A stretch of DNA of 64,000 nucleotides. It comes from Bisporella sp. PMI_857 (Eukaryota > Ascomycota > Leotiomycetes > Helotiales > Helotiaceae). The DNA lies in assembly GCA_021307315.1 (NCBI GenBank), contig JAJSPD010000101.1:62001-126000 (forward strand), given 5' to 3'. Under the pieces are notes generated by a model. That model was given only the letters and a program-made list of their open reading frames with translations. It was not told the DNA's origin and ran no database searches. A program made the position numbers and the translations under genes. This document shows, in pieces, positions 49,241-59,728 of this stretch; position 1 is the first letter of the stretch, and each line of letters starts with the position of its first letter.

Positions 49241-51292
49241 TAGGCATTCTTCCGCGTAATTGATATTCTAAGACCCAAGAATGCGCCGATAGCGCCGTCG
49301 GCACGTTGGGATGCTAAGTCGATGGGAGTGGATCTTTTAACTCCGTAGAATTTATGTTAGTATTTATTTCCGTGCAAACGACTATAGGTTTCTGTGCTCG
49401 TTCCAATGATCCCGTAGCTTGGGAAGTCAGGCAGCTGGCTACTTGCCTCGAGAATTGTTGGAAGGCCCGCCGGTCCCTGCTCTTGAAAGCACGCCAGTGT
49501 TGGCCCAGTACGAGCCAGCACGTGGAGTAAGACGTACCTTTATATTTTGACTATCATCGTATTGAGATAGCTTAATATTGGAATGCTGCTTGTCGCTATG
49601 GCGGTCGCTGTACTTGGTAGAACGACTTTTCCTGACTTAAATAGGTAGGCTCAGATACGACTTACGGGTGAAATTGTTGGTTGAAGGCCCATGACTGCAG
49701 GCCCCTGTGCGCCCCTGTCCACGGCGGCGTATAGACCTCAAAATCACATAGCTATGCAGAATATTCAGGGGTAATTTATCGCCCGAAATTAGGATTCACT
49801 GTGTTGGTCCCCGGTGCCACCAGAAACACGCCCTGTGCCACATTGCTTAGCGCTACCGTGACACGACAGCTGCAAGCGCATAGAAGCGGGGCTATTCCAT
49901 CTCCACCCGAAACCTTAAGAGGATACCCTGCTTCTGGGAACTATACTGAGCGCGGATGAGCCCCGTACCCACGTACAGGATAAAAGCTGGGCGGCTGTAG
50001 CAGTAACCACAGCATACTGAAAAGATTATTCCAAGGGTAAAATTATCCTATACTTTCCAGTCGGGCTACAGTATTCCCCTTTCCACACCTACCCAGCCGC
50101 AGTTTATTTGGGCATGTACAAAGGTAGTCTTAGATTTCACCTGCATAGGATGATCGTATAAAATGTGTTTACGGCCTCATATCAGCCTTTAGCAAAGGGA
50201 ATTACAGTAACGTTTTGAGATTTCGGGTTCATATATCCTGAAGTTTAGAAAGAGGGGTAGGGCATAGAGTAATCGTTCCTTATTGATTCCACAGAATATG
50301 GCATACCAATAAGGGCTGCTGTAATCGAGCCAGGGTTTATTTATTGCGTATCGCAATTGTAGCCTCACCGATATCTCAGGATCTCTTACATATACGTAAG
50401 CAACCAATTGGGCTATCCTGAGTTTCCCATAACCAGCAAATTGCGGCATGAAGCAGAAACAGGAGGGAGGGTGGAACTTCAGATAATATCTCAATATTTC
50501 GGGTATAAGGCATCCAGGTTTACATATATATATATATGGGGAGATGGTGTGACCTTTCGACTGGGCAAGATCGACTGGCTAACAGCTCGTGAATGAAGTC
50601 TTCAGATTCGATTTCCATTTAACCTTCGGAAGCAGGGAGTGTCGGATCACTCTACCCGTGGCAACACCACGTAATTGCTACGCAGTTGCCTGTTGGGTTG
50701 AATGTGATCTGATTGTTGAAGGATGAATCAAGGGATGAGGATATGCCTCATCCCTAAGTCATGTGACTTCGTCACATGACCCATCCTCCATTCAGTAACT
50801 AATCTATACTGGTAAATATTGATACAAACAGGGAGTAATCGCTTGAGGATTTGGAGTAGCAAATCCCTTTCTTCGCCTTCCTTTCAAACGACGTTCAAAT
50901 AACTCTAGTACGTCTTTGGAGCGCGTTGGAACGAAATTCAGTTATGTTGTCGACAGATGTTGGTCGATGTCATGGACCGCCGACTCTCAACTCTGTTACA
51001 GTGCAGATCCTTTTTGGCTGCGTAGTATTGATTCACCATTAAAAGTGTAGAAAGGAATGCCGAATAACTACGTTAGCTTAGCATTGATGTTGTTTAGACG
51101 TAGAGTTACATCACAATTGCATAAGAAGCGTTCCAGTATCCAGGATCTGCTACTACCTGCGTCCCATGAAATGGCCACCAATACACAATCTTATATCGAG
51201 TCAAACAGTATATATGTACATGTACAGTACATACGCTTGATAGTGTATCCGAGGAGTCAAAACATAAAGTTTTCCATTAAATCATACAGAGT
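49241..51292. other. intergenic with two small hairpins
   Basis: No recognised protein. An AT microsatellite lies at about 50522-50536. A stretch at 50733-50790 contains two adjacent palindromes, GGGATGAGGATATGCCTCATCCC-type (50733-50756) and GTCATGTGACTTCGTCACATGAC-type (50758-50781), which look like a tiny foldback. Confidence 0.45.
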
Positions 51293-53102
51293 TCACGAGA
51301 TGTGCAGTAACATACATACATGTAAAGGTACCACTATCCGGGAACGGCGTGATTGACGGCGGGTCACAAGTCGCCAGAAATAAGAGGAAGTATTGGTATC
51401 AAGACATAATCGTGTACTCATTAATTCAGTTATCTGATCGTAGATATTCATATAACTTCCAAAATATATTATGCCAAGCCATTTATTATTGTGCGTATTT
51501 CTCCACAAATCACTTATTAATACTGGTTTTCTTCGTAGACTCTGCCTTTGGGCGGTTCGCGATACTAGTCCTCGATACTTTTCCCTCTCTGAGAACGACT
51601 GTCCTCGTGCATACGTTTGGCGTGCGTTGCATTGTGTTCGGTTCTCGCTTGGTAACCTGGCATCTGGTGTTTCTCTTCTTTGGCTTGTCGAGTTTGTACA
51701 ACTGAGTCGAGGCCCAGAGTTGAGACTTGTCCCCTTTGTATAAACCTTGCAGCAACCTGGCTGGGCGGTATATGGCTGACGTTCACGTTCAGTCTTGACA
51801 TTTCCATCCTCGTTGCTGGATGTCGAAACATCGGAGGGGACCGATGGTGCTCCAGAGTATGGTTTGCGCTCCCGCTCTATTTGTTTTGATTGAGGGGGTG
51901 AGACTGTTGCTTGGTGTATTTCAACAGGTCGCTGTTGACGAGTGTTCGTCGTAGGAACTGCTGCAATAGGCGAATAACGGCTGCGGGTCGGTGATGAGAT
52001 AGAAGCCTTTCGTCTTTTTGTACTTCCTATATCTTCAAAAAAAGTTGGCCACGACTGTTTCAATCAACGTCTTCGGGCCGCGGTCTTCTTTTTCTGGTAA
52101 CAAATGTCTCGAAATCTGTTTAGGAAGACGCTCTACCTTTCCCTCGGTTAGCCCATCGGCATCAATGGGAAGATCTAGAACTGCCTTTTCCAGCCGCTTA
52201 GCTTCTTGATCAGGGTATGCCATTATATGGGGGCTCATCCAACCTAACAAATAAGCTCAGTCAGTACAAAAAGTCCTATAGTTTGCAATCTTATTCTATG
52301 ACTTACGGGCGAATCCCACAGGAGTTAGTGCTGGAACTATTGGCACGAATGTTGCATCTTGAACTAAGTGGTGCTCGCAGACTAAATCTTGATATAGCCT
52401 TGAAATCTTCTCATTCGATTGAACTTTAAATATCGCTACAGTGCGTAAGCGTACATCAATATAGTCATATCATCACTACTTACACGCATAGTGTTGTACC
52501 TCCGGTTCTAGAGCATCTGGTCGTTAAGTTACTATTAAGCATCTCGAACTCTTGTCAATTAAACATACAAGTACTATAGTAAGTGGCCATCTTGACCGGC
52601 GTAACCACGATACTCCTTTTCGGATTAAATTCAGCGATCTGGATATGTTAGTACATGCTTCTATAAGCTGTTGTCATGAACAGGCAATATGATTCGCAAG
52701 ACCCCGTAAGAATTGACCTAGCCTCTGTGTTGGATCGCCGTTGCTATCAAACAGCCTTCCCCATTTCTGGTCTATCGTTGACAGCTCGAGTGACGAGAAT
52801 GTTCTTAGGCCGCCCGCTGGTCCTGGTTGCGTTTGTAGTTGATCGGAGAACCGTACATTTGATGGCTTTTCGACAGGACTTGGAAGCTGAGGTTTGAGGG
52901 GTTCGGAGGGATACGATTCTACGGCTGGTGCTGGGGAATATGCTGGCTTGGTAGGTTGTACCGGAGAAGGAGGGGTATAGACTTTTCGAGCAGTTGGGGT
53001 GGGAGACGACGATGATGATCTTGCCGATGAATAATTGCATTGCAACAGTGTTGCTTCTGGCTGGCTGTCGACCGGAGTGCCAGTTTGCTTCAGATGCTCC
53101 AT
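51293..53102 (-). CDS. DUF7514 family protein
   Basis: A conserved fungal protein of unknown function. ATG at 53102 (MEHLKQTGTPVDSQP), a Ser/Pro-rich leader, then the domain in small exons: LELSTIDQKWGRLFDSNGD and RLGQFLRGLANHI; FNPKRSIVVTPVKM (about 52600-52640); RPDALEPEVQHYA (about 52490-52530); LYQDLVCEHHLVQD and IVPALTPVGFAR (about 52310-52410); then, after an intron ending at 52251, WMSPHIMAYPDQEAKRLEKA, VLDLPIDAD and LPKQISRHLLPE. A disordered, basic tail follows (TKRRKASISSPTRSRY). At about 52036-52042 a run of seven T (six would keep frame) shifts the frame between VVANFF and EDIGSTKRR. The donor of the first intron reads GC, not GT. The extreme C-terminus before 51293 is uncertain. 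Confidence 0.7.
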
Positions 53103-53248
53103 AACTCTCTCTTCTTTCTATTCAGGTTCTTTCGAGGGCTGAGCAGAGATCATTTCTGTCAGAAATTTTGGATATGGCAAAGAAAAGCTCAGTTAGATGG
53201 GAGCCTAAGGCGCTGAAGAAAAAATATCTTTGGCTAAAAGAGAGCATC

Positions 53249-53611
53249 CTAAAGCTCCTGTAAATTTTTGCTAGTAACTAATGTCTTTATCTTTGGTTGA
53301 CTCTGATAGGATTGCTGTATCTGATGATGTGCGCAATTACTCCTCGCAGTGCGAGACTGCTCAGAAAACACCTTCCATAGACAATCTCTTACTCTTCCAT
53401 ATTTGGCTCGCTTCATCATTGATCTAGCGCAAATTCGCCAGCCCACCGACCTCCCCCAATACCATATCACATCTGGACACGGTAGAAAATTTTGCGCCAA
53501 CTGCGCCTGAGGCTCCGCACCGGGCGAGGAGAAATATCCTGTTCCCGAATCCGAGCGACGAAGTTTAAATTTACCTGCAGAGTTGAAGGATACAAGGTTG
53601 AAGGACGGCAA
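53249..53611 (-). CDS. hypothetical protein fragment
   Basis: Open frame of about 120 codons without an ATG at its 5' end; a solo LTR sits only 7 bp from that end, so the 5' part of a gene may have been cut off. Contains RRSDSGTGYFSSPGAEPQAQ and VIWYWGRSVGWRICARSM. No family recognised; could be non-coding. Confidence 0.25.
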   Translation of the reverse strand: MPSFNLVSFNSAGKFKLRRSDSGTGYFSSPGAEPQAQLAQNFLPCPDVIWYWGRSVGWRICARSMMKRAKYGRVRDCLWKVFSEQSRTARSNCAHHQIQQSYQSQPKIKTLVTSKNLQEL

Positions 53612-53618
53612 ACAGATC

Positions 53619-54006
53619 TGTTGAACAGGCTAGGTCTAAGGATCATACCTAGTCTATTGTAGGCACCGGTAGGCACCTGTAGGCACCTGTAGGCAACGGT
53701 AGGCAACAGTAGGTATCAGTGTGATGACATGTGAGTATCGTACCTCTATAAGTAGAGGGAGTATCTCCTGTAGTCTAGGTTCGATAACCTTCAGCAATTG
53801 ATACTTGTTTGCCTGTTAGAAATGTATCACAGCGATTGAATACAGGCTCGTGGGAGCGATACAGATGATGATATTGTCTACAGTTCTAAGCCGTAAATAT
53901 ATACGTGGCAGGTATTGTCTAGCTCCTTGGCCTACTTACGTAAGCCGATTCCGACATTGCCCTATACTCTCTGAAGGCCACGTGACTTTCTTCCTCTATT
54001 TGAACA
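53619..54006 (+). mobile_element. solo LTR, 388 bp, TSD AGATC
   Basis: Same family as 16977-17206 in opposite orientation: begins TGTTGAACAGGCTAGGTCTA and ends CTATTTGAACA. Perfect 5-bp duplications AGATC flank it at 53614-53618 and 54007-54011. It holds the CGGTAGGCACC-type short repeats at 53660-53720. It is about 160 bp longer than the other copy because of an internal segment at roughly 53820-53960. Confidence 0.9.
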
Positions 54007-54011
54007 AGATC

Positions 54012-56025
54012 ATTGGATTTTTCACAACCATTCTAGGCAAAGACAACGTTGAACTCTGTTAGCATAGTGTGAGTGTGCGTTCATAGGGAATGGGAAGTAC
54101 ACTCAAGTTTATTAGATTAGGCTAAAATAGTGGTGCATTTCAACCAACGGAGTGAATTCAGGCCGCCTCAGGAATGGTGACCGGTATTGATTAAGCTTGG
54201 CGGGAAGCGCCGGGCACCATAGAAAGGACGGCTTCGAGTACCTGGAAAGTTGGGAAATCTTTGCACTTTCTGGAACACCTTGACGGAATGCCGGTTACTA
54301 GAGTCAGAAGAAAGATCATCGACACGAAGCATAGATATTACCCGCGGCGATTTGTCCTAACAAGGAATCTTAACTTACCCAGAGAGACTATGAATGGGTG
54401 AGAATGAAGAAGCTTTCGGGGAGATGATGATTAAACGTCAAAAAATACAGAGAAAAAAGGAACGAGCTGACAAGGACAAAATCGACTCATGGAAGACCAA
54501 GAAAGGAAGGAGGAGGGAAGCAAGTGAGTAAATTAGGAAAGCCGAAATTGAAAGGAATGAGGTGGATAAGAAGAGGGAACGCATTCCTGAGAACCGCAAA
54601 GGTCTTCCGCTGATATATGTGAGTCAGCTGTGCGAATTGTGAAGTAGCTGGAATGGCCAATGCCATCACTTTTAACTGCTAGTTATGTAGGTTTCTACAG
54701 GTGAGATATTGCAAAGGTTGAATTCTCAAAACTAAGGTGTGCTATTGGTATTTAGGAAATGAATTAAGGCAAGGACTCGCCTGAGACTGAATGAAATCCG
54801 ATGAATGTATTTATGCCATGTTGTGGGATAATTGGAGTTTGAGTGGATTCTTATAGAGAACGGAAGGGAGGAGTCTGACCGCCCTGCAGAATTAACTTGG
54901 AAAGTGAACTGTACACCCGTCGAAAATATTGGAATACCTTCAGCTTCAAACCTTTTGAAAGGATAAGTAACGTTCACCTACTGTAAATATCTGGATAGCC
55001 GTTTCTGGGTCAATAGGATTGTGTCCCAGTTCTTTTTCTGGGGAGAGCGTTTGCCAATAAAGGTCTCCTTCCATGTCAACGAATGCTTGGAGACACGCTC
55101 GAACATAATCCAGATTGAGGGTGACCAGAAGCTGGAGACGCATCTCTTGACGAAGTGATATCAAAGATATAAAGAGATCTACGGCAATTATTCATCGTCT
55201 TGAAAAACATCTCGATATTGCCTTTCCAGAAACATTGGAAAATGAACAAGCTGTACATTTTCCATGATCGCCTTTCAGCAAAGAACATTCTCATCGGCAG
55301 CACTAGCGTGTTAATGGTCTTTGGTAGATTGGGGTTGTATATCGGTCATTACCTACGTGGAAGGTCTGCCAATTTTCTGCCTTCCTCCTAGGGGAAAGCT
55401 AGATCGCAACTGGGCCGCAAATTCGGTATTCACAGCTTCTAGGAGGCTCAAATGATTGAACCGCCGACTACCATGGGCTGGTGCAAACATGTGAACCCTT
55501 CTTTCAAGAGCCCCGTCCCGTAATCGCCAGAAAGCTTCACCACATTTTTCTATGGGATACTTGTCTCAAGCACTAAAGCCGCCATCGCAAGAGCATCTTC
55601 ATACATCGGCCAAGGCAAACCGCCATGCTAATCAAGGTTATCCATGCCCATCCAACATCTGCCGAACTAGACTAAGTCATGAGTTCTGGCTTTGCTGCCA
55701 TCTCGTATCTATTCTCCGAGAATTTAGCTGCCGTATCACGAAGACCTTTGATACCATCTTGAATAAATGTGGCATTCGAAGTCCTCAGTTTATGACGATC
55801 CATCTTCTCCATCCTCTCGCAAACTTCCCATGCCCGGCCAATTGATTCAGTTTTAGGGATGACGGCCGGAAGAACCGAGTTTGACTCCAGGTTACTTGAG
55901 GACAATACTCTCGTAAGTCTCATAAGTTTCAAACCAGCCGCGGGCGGTAAAATGAGCTGATGGCGTTTGGATTCAACTTACGTAAAGCCACATAGAGCTG
56001 ATGCATTCCACTTGAAAGGTTTCTA
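54012..56025. other. gene-poor region with minus-strand coding relics
   Basis: On the minus strand, protein-like pieces in different frames follow each other: 55672-55932 (IGRAWEVCERMEKMDRHKLR), about 55380-55560 (LERRVHMFAPAHGSRRFNHL, EFAAQLRSSFPLGG), 55076-55303 (QCFWKGNIEMFFKTMNNCRR) and 54946-55164 (RLQLLVTLNLDYVRACLQAF). They look like one decayed gene of about 1 kb; I cannot name the family. Nothing else recognised. Confidence 0.35.
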
Positions 56026-56339
56026 ATAAATTTACGGCAAAAGACTCAAATGCCATCGTTTTTCAATCAAAACTTGATATACCACCTTTTGTGTACGGTC
56101 GACCCTGATATACCACTATTTTACCTTGGCATCAAAACAGTGGTATCCGAGGTATCAGCACGCAAAAGGATGGTATTTCAGTCTACCACCCGTTTTACAG
56201 TAGCAGGACTGAAATACCATCATTTTTCATACTGATACCTCATTGTTGGTATGTTAGGTCCTGAGTGAATAGGGGAGTGAATGGGGGAGTGAATAAGGGA
56301 TTCGGTCACATAACCCACCTGTTATAACGTAGTCCACGG

Positions 56340-56392
56340 TCTACCCGACCGCACGGTCCACCCGACCGCACGGTCCACCCGATCACTTTCCC
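56340..56392. repeat. tandem CGACCGCACGGTCCACC repeat
   Basis: About three copies of a 17-bp unit (CCCGACCGCACGGTCCA) within the left part of the composite element; each unit is itself partly palindromic (GACCG..CGGTC). Confidence 0.7.
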
Positions 56393-56453
56393 CCACCACC
56401 CCACGTTTAATTTGAAATATCTCAACAACAACATACACAATCAATTAAAACTA

Positions 56454-56600
56454 ATTGGGATCCTCATCTTCAGATATCTCTACATCTTCTTTACAAGTTC
56501 GCGCATTATGACCAGACTTTCCACAGTACGACAGCAACGTCCTCGCGTTTCTTGCCTCTTTTTCCGACCCCCTTGCATAACGTAGTCCACAAGCGATTGT
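56454..56600 (-). pseudogene. antisense relic of transposase C-terminus (zinc knuckle)
   Basis: Read on minus, a frame gives YCGKSGHNARTCKEDVEISE and EDEDPN before a stop. It matches the plan of the C-terminus of the plus-strand transposase at 58490-58568 (CKSCGEFGHNVRTC). The first Cys of the knuckle is lost. So a second, oppositely oriented and decayed transposase end lies upstream of the first. Confidence 0.6.
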
Positions 56601-56901
56601 AAATCACAAGCTGTAACAACTCGAGGCGAACAGGGATCTCGATCCGTAGATCTCAGGTAGAGGGACTCAAAGGTATGAACGACTGTCAATTGTTATAACT
56701 AAGAGAACAAGCTACAGACAGAAGAAGGGAAGGAAAGCAATGCCTTATATACAGGAGGCTGGCCCCTGGCCAGCCTAAGCGAGCCCAGTGGTAGCAGGGG
56801 CCAAGCTCGGATATGGCCAGGGCCGTGACACAAGCGAATGTAAATATTTTTCTTGGCATTTTACTTTTTGACTTTACACAACAATTATACCACAATTACA
56901 A

Positions 56902-58568
56902 ATGGCTCCTACGTGGAATGAATCTGATATGCTTTTAGCTGCCAAAGCCGTACGAAATAACCCCCAGATACATGTTACAACAATTGCGCGAATATATAAA
57001 GTGCCTCCTGCAACGTTGCGTCGTCGAGCTCGAGGAATGCTTGCAAAGCACGATATTATTCCAAAGTCTCGAAAATTAAATTAACTCAATTAGAAGAAGA
57101 AACTATTGTACGACATATTCTTGACTTGGATTCGCGATCATTTCCTCCTCGAGTCAGTAGTGTTGAAAATATGGCAAATCGATTGCTCGCAGATCGAAAC
57201 GCGGGACGCGTCGGCAAGAACTGGACTTCGAACTTCGTACGACGACAACCAGAGCTACAGACGCGTTTTAATCGTAAGATCGACTATCAAAGAGCTAAAT
57301 GCGAAGATCCAGACGTGTATAATGCGTGGTTTCGGCTCGTACGAAATACAATCAACAAATATGGGATCAGCGAAGAAGACATATACAATTTTGATGAAAC
57401 AGGGTTTTTAATGGGCCAGATTTCGTCCGAAATGGTTGTAATAAGCGCTGAATGGCAAAATAAACCTCGGACTGTACAGCAAGGAAACCGAGAATGGATT
57501 ACAGTTATTCAAGGTATCAGTTCGTACGGCTATGCGCTGCCGCCATATATTATTGTTGCGGGCAAAAACCATTTGTCGTCATGGTACGAAAACAGTCAGT
57601 TGCCGCACGATTGGGTAATTGCAGTTACTGCAAATGGTTGGACAACAAATGAACGAGGTTTAGATTGGATTCAGCATTTTGATCAGCATACAAAAAGTCG
57701 TACGAATGGTGTATATCGGCTTCTTATTCTTGACGGTCATGAAAGCCATCATTCGACCGATTTTGAGCTTTATTGCAAAAAACACAATATTATTACATTG
57801 TGTATGCCTGCACATTCATCTCATAAGCTTCAGCCACTTGATGTTGGGTGTTTTCGCGCATTAAAACGTTCGTACGGTGCTGAGATCGAAAAGTTAATGC
57901 GCGCACATATTACACATATTTCTAAAGAAGACTTTTTTCCAGCTTTTCACACTGCATTTCGTACGGCAATAACAGAATCTAATATTCAAGGAGGCTTTCG
58001 CGGAACAGGACTTGTGTCGTATAATCCAGAATATGTAATTTCACAGCTTGATATTTGAGTTTCTACGCCAACTCCGCCGCCAACTTCGTCCGATCTGCCT
58101 GTGGCATGGGAGCCAAAAACGCCGCACAACGTGATCGAAGCACAATCACATACTATATATGTGAAAGAAAAGATCGTACAACATCAAAATAGTTCGCCAA
58201 CCGCGCTTTTGTCAAGTGTAGATCAGTTTGCTAAAAGTGCAACGCTTGCAATCCACGAATTAGTTTTGTTACGCGAAGAGAACGCCGCATTGCGCAAAGC
58301 AAATGATGAACTTAGTCGGCGTTGTCGTACGAAAAAGCGTCGAATTCAAGACGGAGGATCACTTAGCTTGCAAAATGCGCAAGATCTTCAAGCTCAAAGT
58401 GATGTTAATATACAATTGCAGGCTGATTTAGCTCAAAGTAGTGGTCGTACGAAAGTTTCCGCACTACAACAACGACGCTGCAAATCGTGCGGAGAATTTG
58501 GTCATAACGTACGAACGTGTCACAATATTAGAGTAGAACCTGGAGATTCTGAATCTGAATGGCTTTAA
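56902..58568 (+). pseudogene. pogo/Fot1-type DDE transposase, degenerate
   Basis: A CENP-B-like DDE_1 transposase. ATG 56902 (MAPTWNESDMLLAAKAVRNN) opens a psq-type helix-turn-helix (TTIARIYKVPPATLRRRARG). The second DNA-binding helix region (WTSNFVRRQPELQTRF) and the catalytic core follow: FDETGF (Asp at 57393-57395), LILDGHESHH (Asp at 57732-57734) and HKLQPLDVG (Asp at 57840-57842), with 35 residues between the last two. A tail from 58059 has a coiled coil (LVLLREENAALRKANDELS) and a CCHC zinc knuckle, CKSCGEFGHNVRTC, ending at 58568. Two defects: a tandem duplication of ATTAA near 57073-57082 shifts the frame after SRK, and TGA at 58056-58058 cuts off the tail. All three Asp are kept, so decay is recent. 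Confidence 0.85.
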
Positions 58569-59592
58569 TTAATTAATCGGTTAATATCTCAAATACCATC
58601 AAAAAGTGCCGATATTTCTCAAATACCATCTTTTTTTTTTTACCTCTATCTGGCCATACCACCTTTTTAAAACAATGGTATTTCAGATAGAGGCCAAAAA
58701 AATGATGGTATTTCAGATATACACCAAAAAAATAATGGTATTTGAGATATTTCTGAAATACCATCATTTCAAGCCAAGACTAACTGTTTGTATCACTTTG
58801 TAATACTTTTTGGTTCCGATAACTTGCAATTGCTTAAGTCAGTTACTTACGAGGCACGTAGCACCGCGATTTCAGCGCAGTGCTATTATGCTCGTTGTAA
58901 GTAGTTGACTTGTAAGAACTATAATACATCGCGGGGTAATTCACGTGACTTTGGCTGCACACCAACACTTAGATTACTATACTTTCTGTTGCAATATAAC
59001 TGAAATACCACAATTTTGTGTTGGCTAAAAAAAAGTGGTATTTAAGTCAAAAGCACGCTACAGACAAAAAAATGAAAAGAAAGCAGTGCTTTATATACAG
59101 GAGACTGGCCAAAAGCCAGTGTAAACGAGCACGTAGCGTTAGGGGCCGAGCCCTGTAGTGTCAAGAGCCGAGCCCTGTAGTGCCAGGGGCCGAGCCCCAA
59201 AAGGTTCTATTTACAGCGTATGTTGGAAGATATCTCATATACCATTATTTTTTTGAAGGATATCTCATATACCATTGTTTTTTTGGCCTCTATCTGAAAT
59301 ACCATAAAAGTGGTATGGCCAGATAGAGGACAAAAAAAAGATGGTATTTCAGAAATATCGGCACTTTTTGATGGTTGATGGTATGCCCCCTCCTTACCTT
59401 CCACGGGGCAAAAGGCACAGCTCTAGGCCGTGCTCTTGCTCTTGATGGATATGGTAATTGTTGTTGTATTAGGTTCTACTCTAGATTCTACAAAATGGGG
59501 GTTGTGCGGGTCACGTGACCTGGTGGGTCGTATGAGGATCCGTAAACCCCTACTTCCTACAATGGTATTTGAGATATTAACCGTTAATTAAT
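58566..59592. mobile_element. foldback of about 1 kb behind the transposase
   Basis: The ends are inverted: TTAATATCTCAAATACCAT at about 58578 and its complement at about 59563-59581. Inner arms at about 58590-58720 and 59235-59390 are strong inverted copies (CATCAAAAAGTGCCGATATT, CTATCTGGCCATACCAC on both). MITE family A copy 3 lies inside. The modules are the same ATGGTATTTCAGATA type as at the composite element's ends. Confidence 0.75.
58786..58966 (+). mobile_element. MITE family A, copy 3 (diverged, shortened)
   Basis: 181 bp, begins GTTTGTATCACTTTGTAATA, contains TTGCAATTGCTTAAGTCAGT, GGCACGTAGCACCGCGATTT and CAGCGCAGTGCTATTATGCT, and ends CACACCAAC. About 45 bp shorter than copy 1. 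The flanks show no clear duplication. Confidence 0.8.
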
Positions 59593-59683
59593 TGTTTAAT
59601 TGTTGTGTTATTTAAGTTTTAATAAAATGCCAAGAAAAATATTTACATTCGCTTGTGATTTATATTCGCTTGTGAACTACGTT

Positions 59684-59728
59684 ATTGCAAGTCATCAATA
59701 CGAAGAAGTATCACAGAGTGATACAAAC
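59684..59728 (-). mobile_element. MITE family A, truncated copy 4
   Basis: 45 bp identical in type to the left end of the family read on minus: GTTTGTATCACTCTGTGATA, then CTTCTTCGTATTGATGACTT and GCAAT. The rest of the element is missing. Confidence 0.75.
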
